Assembly: GCA_016763645.1 (NCBI GenBank)
Contig: JAESTK010000035.1
Span: 1 to 36,584, forward strand
Source of the DNA: Flavobacteriales bacterium
GTDB taxonomy: Bacteria > Bacteroidota > Bacteroidia > Flavobacteriales_G > NORP312
DNA length: 36,584 nucleotides
Direction of reading: 5' to 3'
The notes beneath the pieces are model-generated. The model was not told the DNA's origin and made no database searches. It saw only the letters and a list, made by a program, of their open reading frames with translations. A program made the position numbers and the translations under genes. Positions 9,902 to 19,571 of this stretch are shown here, piece by piece; within the stretch, counting starts at the first letter, position 1, and every line of letters begins with the position of its first letter.

Positions 9902-11029
9902 TTATTGAATCGGTGCTCCGTGAGATAATGACACCACTTTAGGAAGAATGCTAGGCAGAATTTTAATTACTCTTAATGCCGTGTTTGAAGTCCAACCTTT
10001 GCCGAATAAAGGCTGCATCAAATTTCCAAGTTTTAAGCGTCTTTTAAATGCTTTGTCCCACACATTACGATACCTACTCTCCATTTCTTTTCTAGATATT
10101 TTTTGAGATAAAAATTCGCTCACTTGGTTAGAGCATAGTTTAGTTGAGTGAATTGCCATTGCCATCCCATTTCCACACAAAGGGTGAATCATACCTGCGG
10201 CATCCCCAATCATTAGCACATGTTTTTCTACCGTTTGTTTAATACCAAAATTAATTTGACTAATTACCAAAGGCTTTTCAAAAACAGGCGTAGAATTCTC
10301 AAAAATATTTTTCAAAAAAGGGTTTTTAGACAAATGAACTTGCTCTAATTCGTTGATATTCTTGTATCTTTTGAGGACATCATTAGTTATTAGATAAGAA
10401 ATGTTTATCAAGCCATTTTCTACTTTCGAAACACCACAATATCCGCCATCAAAGTTATGAAGACAGACTAAATCGTCTTCGTGCTCACCTTTAAAATGAT
10501 GTTTAACCCCTAAATAACTTGTTCGTTTTGAAAAGAAATCACGCCCCAACCCCTTGTCGATATTCGAACGTTTTCCGTACGCTCCAATTACCACATTAGA
10601 ACCATAAGTCTTTTCCACTGTTTTGACTTCAAACGATTCATCATCATTAAAACTGATTTCTGTGACAGCCGTATTCGATATTAGTTCCACACCTAAACTT
10701 GATGCCAATTCAAACAAATCGTGGTCAAGTTTATAACGACTTAAACTAAACCCTCCCATTTCCATCTCGCACGTTTCTGATGCTCCGTTTGATGAGCTAA
10801 TCATAAACCTACTGATCTCTTTTGCACCTGAATCACTTGGATTATATCCCAATCTTTTAAGGTATGGCAGCACTTCGTTAGAAATATATTCGCCACAAAC
10901 TTTATGTAACGGATAACTCTTTTTTTCGATTACCAGCACCGAAAATCCTCTTTTATGTAAGTCGATAGAACAGAGCAAACCTGCCAAGCCGCCACCAATT
11001 ATAATGACATCGAAAGAGTTTTTATTCAT
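9902..11029 (-). CDS. NAD(P)/FAD-dependent oxidoreductase (geranylgeranyl-reductase-like)
   Basis: FDVIIIGGGLAGLLCSIDLHKRGFSVLVIEKK Rossmann motif and VLMIGDAAGMIHPLCGNGMAMAIHS; start moved from 11161 to ATG at 11029. Confidence 0.85.
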   Translation of the reverse strand: MNKNSFDVIIIGGGLAGLLCSIDLHKRGFSVLVIEKKSYPLHKVCGEYISNEVLPYLKRLGYNPSDSGAKEISRFMISSSNGASETCEMEMGGFSLSRYKLDHDLFELASSLGVELISNTAVTEISFNDDESFEVKTVEKTYGSNVVIGAYGKRSNIDKGLGRDFFSKRTSYLGVKHHFKGEHEDDLVCLHNFDGGYCGVSKVENGLINISYLITNDVLKRYKNINELEQVHLSKNPFLKNIFENSTPVFEKPLVISQINFGIKQTVEKHVLMIGDAAGMIHPLCGNGMAMAIHSTKLCSNQVSEFLSQKISRKEMESRYRNVWDKAFKRRLKLGNLMQPLFGKGWTSNTALRVIKILPSILPKVVSLSHGAPIQ

Positions 11030-11159
11030 CAACACAATTAAGAATAAATACAAATGTACCGCTTTAAAACTCGTTTCAGAATTGTAATAATTAATGATTT
11101 TGGTGCTATAATTTGATAGGTGTTTGTACCTTTGCAAACTTATTATAAGAGAGCAAACC

Positions 11160-12077
11160 ATGAGATTAGGTCAATTAGCAAGAAAACTAGATGTAAAGCC
11201 CGCAGAGATTATAAATTATTTAGCGAGCGAACATAAAACTGAAATGAACACGCATCCCAACAGTAAAGTGGATGATAAATTGGTTCCTGCCGTTTCGGAG
11301 CATTTTGGTAATTCTACTGTGGCGGAAGTAGTTACTGAAGAAAAAGTTGTGGTTAAAGTTAAAGAAACCATACCAGAAGAAAAAATTGTTGAAAAAGTTG
11401 AAGCTCCAAAACCGGAAAAGAAAGCTGATCCAAAAAAGGTTGAAGTAATTGTTGTTGTTCCAAAAAATAAATTGGACGAAAACGGTGAGGAGATTATAAA
11501 CCCTGCACCTGAATTCGAAGAGCCAATTGATTATGATAGCGCTGAGCACATTGAAACGGTAAAAGCTGAAAAACTTACTGGATTAAAAGTTGTGAAGAAA
11601 ATTGATTTACCTCCGCCACCGCCACCGAAGATGATTGAGGTTGATGGTGTAATGATGGAAGAAACTGAGTTCAAGAAAAAGAAAGCAGAGGAGCACAAAC
11701 AACGTAAATTAGCAAGGAAATCTAGTATTGACGCGGGGTACGCCAAGCGTTCTAGAAGGCAAGACGATGAGCGAAACACGGGCGACAACGAATTTGTTAC
11801 TGAAAGAGAAAAAAAGAAGAAAGATCAAGAGTTTGAAAAAAACTTACAGAAAAAGCAAGATATAATTGCAAAAAAACGAAAGGAACACTATGCACTAAAC
11901 AATGTGGGTTCTTCAGTTATTTCGAAAAAGAAGAAAAAGAAGAAAAAGGTTCAAAAACACGATCCTTTATTTTCTGACGAATTAGTTGATGAAAGCTCAC
12001 CAGTTGAAACTACACAACAACTAGCAGAACCTAAACTGACTGGTTTATCTAAACTTTGGAAATGGTTTAACACCTAA
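11160..12077 (+). CDS. Hypothetical protein with IF-2 N-terminal-like domain and charged low-complexity body
   Basis: MRLGQLARKLDVKPAEIINYLASE resembles IF2_N; followed by Lys/Glu-rich sequence, PPPPPPPK and an 8-Lys run. ATG at 11160; the track ORF's extra N-terminal residues are probably not translated. Confidence 0.65.
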   Translation: MRLGQLARKLDVKPAEIINYLASEHKTEMNTHPNSKVDDKLVPAVSEHFGNSTVAEVVTEEKVVVKVKETIPEEKIVEKVEAPKPEKKADPKKVEVIVVVPKNKLDENGEEIINPAPEFEEPIDYDSAEHIETVKAEKLTGLKVVKKIDLPPPPPPKMIEVDGVMMEETEFKKKKAEEHKQRKLARKSSIDAGYAKRSRRQDDERNTGDNEFVTEREKKKKDQEFEKNLQKKQDIIAKKRKEHYALNNVGSSVISKKKKKKKKVQKHDPLFSDELVDESSPVETTQQLAEPKLTGLSKLWKWFNT

Positions 12078-12085
12078 AATATTCA

Positions 12086-12693
12086 TTGATTTTCCTTAAT
12101 GGATACCTCATTGGATTAGGAACAATAGTCTTTATTGGTCCCGTTGTTTTCACATTATTACAAGCCACGTTAGAAAAAGGAGTTCGAGCAGGAATTTCAA
12201 CTGCTTTAGGCATTATTGTTAGCGATATTGTCGCTGTAGCTATTTGTGCGTTAGGTGCCATTCCTTTTTTAAAAGACGTTCATAATCAATTTTGGTTAGC
12301 AATTGCAGGAGGGCTACTCCTGTTTTCGATGGGGTTAAAATATATTATTTCGCCAAACGTAGCGACAAGAACTGAAGGTACTGCTTCCATCAATAAATCA
12401 GATTATTCTAGATTTTTCGCGAAAGGGTTTTTAGTTAACTTTATAAACCCTGCGGTTTTTTTGTATTGGATTGGGTTTTTGGCTTACGCTCAAACCGAAT
12501 TTCAAAACACAACAAATGTTTGGTTATTTATTAGTGCCATTCTTGCTGGAATATTTACAATAGACATTGCTAAAACACTACTGCAGGAAAATTAAAACCA
12601 TTTATTCAGCCAACCATTCTTAAACGTATTTATCAAACAATTGGAATAGTATTAATTGGTTTTGCTGCAGCAATGATATACCTTGCTCTTTGA
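12086..12693 (+). pseudogene. LysE-family transporter, frameshifted near the 3' end (track ORF stops at 12595)
   Basis: 12086..12595 encodes a LysE-type N-terminus (NGYLIGLGTIVFIGPVVFTLLQATLEKGVRAGISTALGI). The -1 frame from 12583 continues as AGKLKPFIQPTILKRIYQTIGIVLIGFAAAMIYLAL*, the expected final TM helix. Confidence 0.75.
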
Positions 12694-12781
12694 TAGCCCG
12701 TTCATAACAATTTATCAATCAAGCGAATAAGCTACTTCTATTTTGATACATTTGACAAATAAACCTATAAACCTGTAAACT

Positions 12782-13270
12782 ATGATAGTTGAAATTAGAT
12801 TTTGGATGATTTTTGTATCTGCTCTTGTTCCTCTAGTAATTGGGGCAATTTGGTACAATCCTAAAGTATTCGGAACTGCTTGGATGAAAGAAGCTGGAGT
12901 AACAAAAGAAAGCATGGAAGGAGCCAACATGGCTTTAATTTTTGGGTTAAGCTACGTTTTCGCTCTCTTGATGAGTTTTGCATTAATCGGTATTACGATA
13001 CATCAAATGGGAGTTCAGTCGCTTGTTATGGATGCTGAACAATCTACTATAGACCTAGCCAAACAACTGTTAGGCCTCACCGATGGTAATTTCAGAACAT
13101 TTAAACACGGTGCGGCTCATGGTCTAATTGCTGGTATTGGAATTGCATTTAGTGTATTAGCAACCAATGCAATGTTCGAAAGAAAAAGTTGGAAATATAT
13201 ATGGATAAATTCAGGCTACTGGATAGTAAGCATGACTTTAATGGGCGGTGTTGTTTGCCAATTCATGTAA
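12782..13270 (+). CDS. DUF1761 domain-containing membrane protein
   Basis: VIGAIWYNPKVFGTAWMKEAG N-terminus and several TM segments typical of DUF1761. Confidence 0.75.
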   Translation: MIVEIRFWMIFVSALVPLVIGAIWYNPKVFGTAWMKEAGVTKESMEGANMALIFGLSYVFALLMSFALIGITIHQMGVQSLVMDAEQSTIDLAKQLLGLTDGNFRTFKHGAAHGLIAGIGIAFSVLATNAMFERKSWKYIWINSGYWIVSMTLMGGVVCQFM

Positions 13271-13532
13271 AGTATTTACTCATTATTTTGTTTTGAACAT
13301 CCTTGTCCGAATACCCAAAATCTTGAATCTTACTAATTTCATACATAACACCTCTCGCATCTTTGTATTGGTACAATTGGAACTTTTCTTTAAAATGAAT
13401 AGGACCTTTAATGGTGTCGCCAGAGGTTTTTACGACATACCCGTCCTTCCAATACTGAGCATTTACTTTGATAGAAATCCCATAAATCAACGCTAAAAGC
13501 ACTATGGTAGTTTTAATCCTCCATATTGACAA
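13263..13532 (-). CDS. Small secreted hypothetical protein (89 aa), possibly truncated
   Basis: Signal peptide ending VNA, then QYWKDGYVVKTSGDTIKGPIHFKEKFQLYQYKDARG; overlaps the end of the convergent DUF1761 gene. Confidence 0.45.
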   Translation of the reverse strand: MSIWRIKTTIVLLALIYGISIKVNAQYWKDGYVVKTSGDTIKGPIHFKEKFQLYQYKDARGVMYEISKIQDFGYSDKDVQNKIMSKYFT

Positions 13533-13556
13533 ATATAGAAATTCGAACGAATTAGA

Positions 13557-14960
13557 TTAACCCAAAATCACGTTGTGGCAAGCCTTTAAAATTTTAAAAG
13601 CGTCTTCTTGGGTTGCGCCTTCGGCATAAGTTCGTAGTACTGGTTCTGTACCCGATGGACGAATCATAACCCATTCGCTCTCGCTGAGGATGTATTTATA
13701 ACCATCTAAATCTTCTAAACGCTCTACTTTGTATTCTCCAAATTGGGTGTACTCCCCTGCTTTGCATTTTGCAACAATGGCATCTTTTTGCAATTGTGGC
13801 AGCGTTAGGTCTATTCGTTCGAAAGCAAAGGTGCCAACAATATCGTACACCTCTTGTATAAGCTCTTCTATGGTTTTACCGCTTTTTGCCATAAACTCCC
13901 AAATTACCATTCCATTCCAAATACCATCCCGTTCTGGGATATGTCCTTGAACAGCTATTCCTCCACTTTCTTCACCGCCCATTATTACTTCTTCTTTGAG
14001 CATAATTCCGCAGATGTGCTTAAAACCAATGTGTACTACATCAAGGTCTAAACCATAGTGGTCGCAGAGTTGCTTAATTTTTACGGTACTCGAAAACCCC
14101 GTTGCAATTTTGCCTTTGTATCCTTTGTGCTCGTACAAATAGTTAATGAGTAATAACATTATATGGTGCGCATCAATATAATTCCCGTTGCCGTCCATCA
14201 TGCCAATGCGGTCGGCATCGCCATCGTTTACTAAAGCACAATCGATATCGCCTTCTGCTTTTAGGTATTCGGTAAGTGCGCCCAAATTCCGCATAATAGG
14301 CTCGGGAGAAATGCCATAAAAATGAGGATTATGCTCACAACGAAAACGTTTTACGTTGGGCAATAATCGTTTGATTACATTTTGCCCCGAACCGTACATG
14401 GCATCGTAAGCAAAAGTCATTTTGGCATTTCTGATGGTGTCTAAATCGAAGTTTTTTTCGAGGTGATCGCAATACATTGTTTCTAAATCTACCTCCTCAA
14501 CTAATTCTTTTTCTTTCCAATATTCAACAGAGCTATCATCAAAATTAAATTCGGTTGTGTCAGGGATATAACTCTCCACTTCTTTAATGCCTTCTTCTAG
14601 TAATGGCCCACCGTAATGGCCTTTCAACTTATACCCACTATAAGCCGCAGGATTATGACTTGCGGTTATAATAACTCCAATTGAAGCATTTAGTTTCTTT
14701 GTGCCCAACGATACCATTGGTGTAGAAACGTAACCAACCGCCAATTTAACTTTGATTCCGTTTTCACAGAAAACTTTGGCAGCTGTTTCGGTAAATAAAT
14801 CTCCTGCAAAACGACAATCATGACCAATTACTACTGATGGATTATCGAAATGTTTTTTGAGATACACGCACACGCCTTCGGTAACTCTCGCTACGTTTTC
14901 GACTGTAAATTCTTTGGCAATTATGGCTCTCCAACCATCTGTTCCAAATTTAATATCCAT
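13557..14960 (-). CDS. Phosphoglucomutase/phosphomannomutase family protein
   Basis: IKFGTDGWRAII, phosphoserine loop TASHNPAAYSGYKLK, DGDADRIG, GGEESGG, RPSGTEPVLRTYAE. Confidence 0.93.
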   Translation of the reverse strand: MDIKFGTDGWRAIIAKEFTVENVARVTEGVCVYLKKHFDNPSVVIGHDCRFAGDLFTETAAKVFCENGIKVKLAVGYVSTPMVSLGTKKLNASIGVIITASHNPAAYSGYKLKGHYGGPLLEEGIKEVESYIPDTTEFNFDDSSVEYWKEKELVEEVDLETMYCDHLEKNFDLDTIRNAKMTFAYDAMYGSGQNVIKRLLPNVKRFRCEHNPHFYGISPEPIMRNLGALTEYLKAEGDIDCALVNDGDADRIGMMDGNGNYIDAHHIMLLLINYLYEHKGYKGKIATGFSSTVKIKQLCDHYGLDLDVVHIGFKHICGIMLKEEVIMGGEESGGIAVQGHIPERDGIWNGMVIWEFMAKSGKTIEELIQEVYDIVGTFAFERIDLTLPQLQKDAIVAKCKAGEYTQFGEYKVERLEDLDGYKYILSESEWVMIRPSGTEPVLRTYAEGATQEDAFKILKACHNVILG

Positions 14961-16014
14961 TACCTATAAATTTTTGCTGCGTTCATCGCCTTATGAAACT
15001 TACGCGCATTTACTTTGTGTTGAGCATAAGTACTGGCAAAATTATGGTATCCTGAGAAATCTTCTTTGGCACAAAAGAAAATATACTCGTGGTCTTCTCT
15101 GTTTAAAACTGCATCGAGGGATGAAATTTCTGGCAAACAAATTGGTCCTGGAGGCAAGCCTTTGTGCAGATAAGTATTGTATGGTGATTCAACCTCTTTG
15201 TACTTGTTTAGCACTCGTCTAATTGTAAAATCGCCTATCGCATATATTAAAGTGGGGTCTGCTTCTAACTTCATACCCTTCTTAATTCTGTTGTGATACA
15301 CCCCGGAAACAATAGGCTTTTCATCACTTTTTGCCGTTTCTTTTTGCACGATTGCCGCAAGAATTGAAACTTCGGATTGACCCAATTTTAACTTCTTTGC
15401 CTTTGCTTTTCTGTCTTCATTCCAAAATGTTTTGTACTCAGTTGCCATTCGCTCAACGAATTGTTGAGTATTGGTATTCCACTTAAATTCGTAGGTGTTT
15501 GGAATAAACATGGTGAAAAATGTTTCCTTATCGAAACCATATTTTTTGTGCAACTCCTTGTCTTCAAAAATTGCAGCTAAAGAAGCCGAATCTGCTTCAA
15601 TTTGCTTAGCTATAATACCTGCTAGTTCATTTCGTAAACGGATATTATTAAACGTGAGTTGCACTGAAACTTGTTCACCCCTGCGCAATATGGTTACTAA
15701 CTGCTTGTTATTCAATCCAACTTTTAATTGGTATCGCCCTGGTTTAATGTTGCTGTTATACTTCATGAATTCGGCTACCCAAACAAACGAATTACGATTT
15801 AAAATAATTCCTTTTTGGTAGAGCGAATTTGTTACGTCATCAAATGATGATCCTGTAGAAATATAAAACAAGCCTTCGCCTGCAACTCTTCTATCACATT
15901 AGATTTCCAAATGATGTTGTAATAGTGTAGCCCAACAAAGCCTGTTCCGATGCTGAGAATAAATACTATTGCAACTATAATTTTAAGAATAAAACTCCCT
16001 TTACTTTTTGCCAC
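14960..16014 (-). pseudogene. mltG: Endolytic transglycosylase MltG, frameshifted (ORFs 15832..16014 and 14960..15871)
   Basis: 16014-15832 encodes the N-terminal TM anchor (MAKSKGSFILKIIVAIVFILSIGTGFVGLHYYNIIWKSNVIEEL). The -1 frame continues AGEGLFYISTGSSFDDVTNSLYQKGI...AAIVQKETAKSDEKPIVSGVYHNRIKKGMKLEADPTLIYA, the MltG catalytic domain. Confidence 0.85.
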
Positions 16015-16024
16015 CTCTTCTTCC

Positions 16025-16543
16025 CTACTTGTTAATCAATTGGAGAAAATGTTGGTTTTCCCATTCTCCGTTATTCATGCTCCAGTCTTTTTTTGTGCCT
16101 GTAATTTCAAAACCAAGCCCCTCAAACAATTTTACGCTTCCTGTATTTTTAACCTGAATATGACAAAACAACTGATGAACTTTTATCATGTCGAATGCAT
16201 ATTCTAACAACAATTGAAGCGATTCTTTCGCTAATCCTTTTCTTCTAAACTCTTTATCGGCAATCAATATTCCGATGCCAGCTTTGAGGTGCAAGGGGTC
16301 GAATTCAAATAAATCTATCGTACCAATCGTATTGCCTGACTCATTTTCAACAATCATCATTCTCAATTGCTTGTTGAGAAAAACATCGTTTTCACTATTT
16401 ACAAATTGCTCTAAAACATGTCGAGAAAAAGGCGCATGCGTATTACTCACTTGCCAGTTGGTAACGTCATTTTCCCACATAAAAAGCACCTCAATATCTG
16501 AAGGCTCCATCGCTCTTAATGTTACTTTACTGCCTTTTAACAT
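16025..16543 (-). CDS. GNAT family N-acetyltransferase (RimJ/RimL-like)
   Basis: GSKVTLRAMEPSDIEVLFMWENDVTNWQ, AGIGILIADKEFRRKGLAKESLQLLLEYAF. Confidence 0.88.
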   Translation of the reverse strand: MLKGSKVTLRAMEPSDIEVLFMWENDVTNWQVSNTHAPFSRHVLEQFVNSENDVFLNKQLRMMIVENESGNTIGTIDLFEFDPLHLKAGIGILIADKEFRRKGLAKESLQLLLEYAFDMIKVHQLFCHIQVKNTGSVKLFEGLGFEITGTKKDWSMNNGEWENQHFLQLINK

Positions 16544-17064
16544 ACCCCATCTGTTTCGTAAGATTGTATTCTCGATAAAATATCATCCATCGTATATTTT
16601 TGAAACGCAAAGGTATCATCTATAATTTCGTTTTCCATATTGGAATGGAAAACAGCTTTGACATTATTGCTCATGTACAATTCTGGTAACACCTCATATA
16701 TAAAACGAGCCGAAGCGATTGTATCCGCATATAATTCGGAAAACAACATCTTTATGGGGTACAAACATGTAATTTCTCCTTCCACCCTATTTTTTTCTTC
16801 AAATACCTTCTTTATCTTGCCAAGTATATTTTGTTTTTCTGTCAATTTAAAAAACAGCGTTTTTATTTGCTTTCGTAGAATCAACTTTTCTAAAACAACC
16901 ACATCATCCCCCAACGTTTGACCATTAACAGTTAGCGAGAAATATTTTTGCTCATAAATCAACCCTAAATGCGGAGGCACAACATCAGCATGAAGAATAA
17001 CGAGGTATAACCCCTTATCAACTGCCGAGAGTGGTTTGATCTGCTGAATGAAATAACTAGACAT
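16537..17064 (-). CDS. Hypothetical protein (~175 aa)
   Basis: Uninterrupted ORF overlapping dapF upstream and the GNAT gene downstream; ATG at 17064 preferred over the longer track start. Confidence 0.55.
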   Translation of the reverse strand: MSSYFIQQIKPLSAVDKGLYLVILHADVVPPHLGLIYEQKYFSLTVNGQTLGDDVVVLEKLILRKQIKTLFFKLTEKQNILGKIKKVFEEKNRVEGEITCLYPIKMLFSELYADTIASARFIYEVLPELYMSNNVKAVFHSNMENEIIDDTFAFQKYTMDDILSRIQSYETDGVC

Positions 17065-17824
17065 TAACTTCGCCTTTAAAAACAAATTCTGCTGGACCAA
17101 TTAGCCAAATATCGCTAAATTGTTGTTCTGAAATTCGGTTATACGAAACCGTTAATTCACCTCCCTCGGTTTGTAATGTACAACTGTTTTCATATTTCGC
17201 TTGGTTCTCTAAATTCATTGCAATAGCACATGCCGTGGCACCTGTTCCGCAAGATAAGGTTTCGTCCTCTACCCCTCTTTCATAAGTTCTAATTTCTGCA
17301 TTTGGTTTCGAAACAAAATTCACGTTTGTTCCCTCATCTTTAAAACGATCACTATAACGTACTTTACGAGCCCTCGCTTTTAAATCAATTTGATGCACAT
17401 CATCAACAAATGTTACATAATGCGGTGAGCCCGTATTTATAAAATAAAAATTTGGCGATTTCTCAATAGCGGTAATATCTGCCATTTTTAAATGAACTTT
17501 TCCGCTTTCAATTTTTCCTTCGTGGTTACCATCAATAGCTCTAAAAGTGCATTCACTTTCGAATATATCGAGTGATTTTACAAACGCAATTAAACAACGA
17601 CCACCGTTACCACACATACTACTTTCGTTACCGTCAGAATTGAAATAAACCATTTCGAAATGGTAGTCTTTGTGGTCTTGTAGTAAAATTAGACCATCAG
17701 CGCCAATACCAAATCTGCGGTTGCAAATATCAGCAACTTGCTTTTGAGATAGATTAACCGACATATCTCGATTATCGATAATCACAAAATCATTTCCTGT
17801 ACCTTGGTATTTAAAAAACTCCAT
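17057..17824 (-). CDS. dapF: Diaminopimelate epimerase
   Basis: MEFFKYQGTGNDFVIIDNRD, NSDGNESSMCGNGGRCL, GVEDETLSCGTGATACA; start moved to ATG at 17824. Confidence 0.95.
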   Translation of the reverse strand: MEFFKYQGTGNDFVIIDNRDMSVNLSQKQVADICNRRFGIGADGLILLQDHKDYHFEMVYFNSDGNESSMCGNGGRCLIAFVKSLDIFESECTFRAIDGNHEGKIESGKVHLKMADITAIEKSPNFYFINTGSPHYVTFVDDVHQIDLKARARKVRYSDRFKDEGTNVNFVSKPNAEIRTYERGVEDETLSCGTGATACAIAMNLENQAKYENSCTLQTEGGELTVSYNRISEQQFSDIWLIGPAEFVFKGEVNV

Positions 17825-17982
17825 TTTTAGTGTAAAATTGGGTGACAAAAATACAATAGAAATATTGCTTTAACATTTTTTAACACCAGTTGTATGCAAA
17901 TAGGTATGGTTATTCGTTGTAACGGTATAGTTTTTGTCAATACAGAAAACATAAAATTGTTAAACAATAAAGCAAATTTGTC

Positions 17983-19437
17983 ATGAAAAGAGTAATCAGT
18001 TTATTTAGCGCAGCAATTCTAGGGGGATTAACTGTTGTTTTTATATCGAACAAAGTAGCAGAACCTCAACCCAAAAAAATTGTGGAGAAGGCTATTCAAT
18101 CACAAAATACGTTAGCCCGTTTCACAAACGTAATAAATTCAATTCCTGCAACAGACTTTACAATCGCTGCAGAAAAAACAGTAAACTCGGTAGTTCACGT
18201 TAAAACAGTGTATGCTGCTAGTAATATGCAATATTTCGATCCGTTCGATTTCTTTTTCGGACAAGGTGGTGGATATCAACAACCCATGCCAGCAATGGCA
18301 AGTGGTTCTGGTGTAATTATTTCTGCCGATGGATATATTGTAACCAACAATCATGTTATTGCTGATGCCGAAAAAATATCCATCACGTTAAACAACAACA
18401 AAACCTACCGTGCCGAATTAATAGGCACCGACCCAACAACAGACATAGCACTTCTAAAAATTAATGGGGCAGATTTCTCTTACGTTCCTTACGGAAATTC
18501 AGATGATGTTAAAATTGGCGAGTGGGTACTCGCTGTGGGCAATCCTTTTAACCTCACCTCAACTGTTACTGCGGGAATTGTGAGCGCAAAAGGTCGCGAC
18601 ATTAACATACTAAATGATTCGAAAGGAAATACAGCTATAGAATCATTCATCCAAACCGATGCTGCTGTTAACCCTGGAAATAGTGGCGGTGCTTTGGTTA
18701 ATACTGACGGGAAATTGGTTGGCATTAACACAGCCATCAAATCTAACACCGGCTCGTTTACTGGCTATTCGTTTGCTGTACCAGTAAATATTGTTAGAAA
18801 AGTTGTTGACGATTTACTTGAGTATGGTACTGTTCAACGTGGCTACATAGGCGTTTCTATTAGAAATATAGATTCCGAATTTGCCGCTGAGAAAAACATC
18901 AATACAACAGAAGGAGTTTATATTTCTGACATTTTAGAAACTGGAGCGGCCTATGAAGCAGGATTAAAAAAAGGGGATGTTATTACTAAAATTGGAAACA
19001 CAAAAGTGAACAACGTGCCAGAATTACAGGAGCAAGTAGGGAGTTTTAGACCTGGTGATGAAATTCTTGTAACCGTGGATAGAAATGGCGAAGAAGTTGA
19101 GTATCCTGTAACGCTCAGAAACAAAAATGGCAACACTAAGCTATACAAAAGAGAATTTACGGAATTGAACGCAACCCTTGGCGGAGAATTTGTTCCAGCG
19201 ACACAAGAAGAGAAAAAGAAACTAAGAATTACCAATGGCCTTAAAGTGAAAACTGTGACCTCAGGAAAATTAAGAAGCGCAGGAATTAAGGAAGGGTTTA
19301 TCATCATTAAAATTGACAAAACACCAATTGACACTTACGACCAAATGGCTCGCATTTTAGAAAACAAAAAAGGTGGTGTTCTCATCGAAGGCATCTACCA
19401 AAACGGAATGAAAGCCTATTATGGTTTTGGGTTGTAA
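17983..19437 (+). CDS. Do/DegP-type trypsin-like serine protease (HtrA family, two PDZ domains)
   Basis: ADGYIVTNNHVI (His), GTDPTTDIALLKI (Asp), TDAAVNPGNSGGALVN (Ser), PDZ GYIGVSIRNI. Confidence 0.95.
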   Translation: MKRVISLFSAAILGGLTVVFISNKVAEPQPKKIVEKAIQSQNTLARFTNVINSIPATDFTIAAEKTVNSVVHVKTVYAASNMQYFDPFDFFFGQGGGYQQPMPAMASGSGVIISADGYIVTNNHVIADAEKISITLNNNKTYRAELIGTDPTTDIALLKINGADFSYVPYGNSDDVKIGEWVLAVGNPFNLTSTVTAGIVSAKGRDINILNDSKGNTAIESFIQTDAAVNPGNSGGALVNTDGKLVGINTAIKSNTGSFTGYSFAVPVNIVRKVVDDLLEYGTVQRGYIGVSIRNIDSEFAAEKNINTTEGVYISDILETGAAYEAGLKKGDVITKIGNTKVNNVPELQEQVGSFRPGDEILVTVDRNGEEVEYPVTLRNKNGNTKLYKREFTELNATLGGEFVPATQEEKKKLRITNGLKVKTVTSGKLRSAGIKEGFIIIKIDKTPIDTYDQMARILENKKGGVLIEGIYQNGMKAYYGFGL

Positions 19438-19511
19438 TTCATAGAATAATAAGAAACGTAGAAAGGCATTCTCGCTTTCATCTTTGTGCTTTAACCTTTC
19501 TGCTCGATACA

Positions 19512-19533
19512 ATGTTTACAACATGTTTACAAC
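19512..19533 (+). repeat. Perfect 11-bp tandem direct repeat (ATGTTTACAAC)x2 upstream of the sigma factor gene
   Basis: Read directly: ATGTTTACAACATGTTTACAAC. Confidence 0.85.
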
Positions 19534-19571
19534 TCTAACGATTTATCTCAGCTAAAAGAAAATCTATGTTA

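Noticed and set aside
18139-19334. Minus-strand ORFs within the HtrA protease gene
   Set aside because: Antisense to a conserved CDS.
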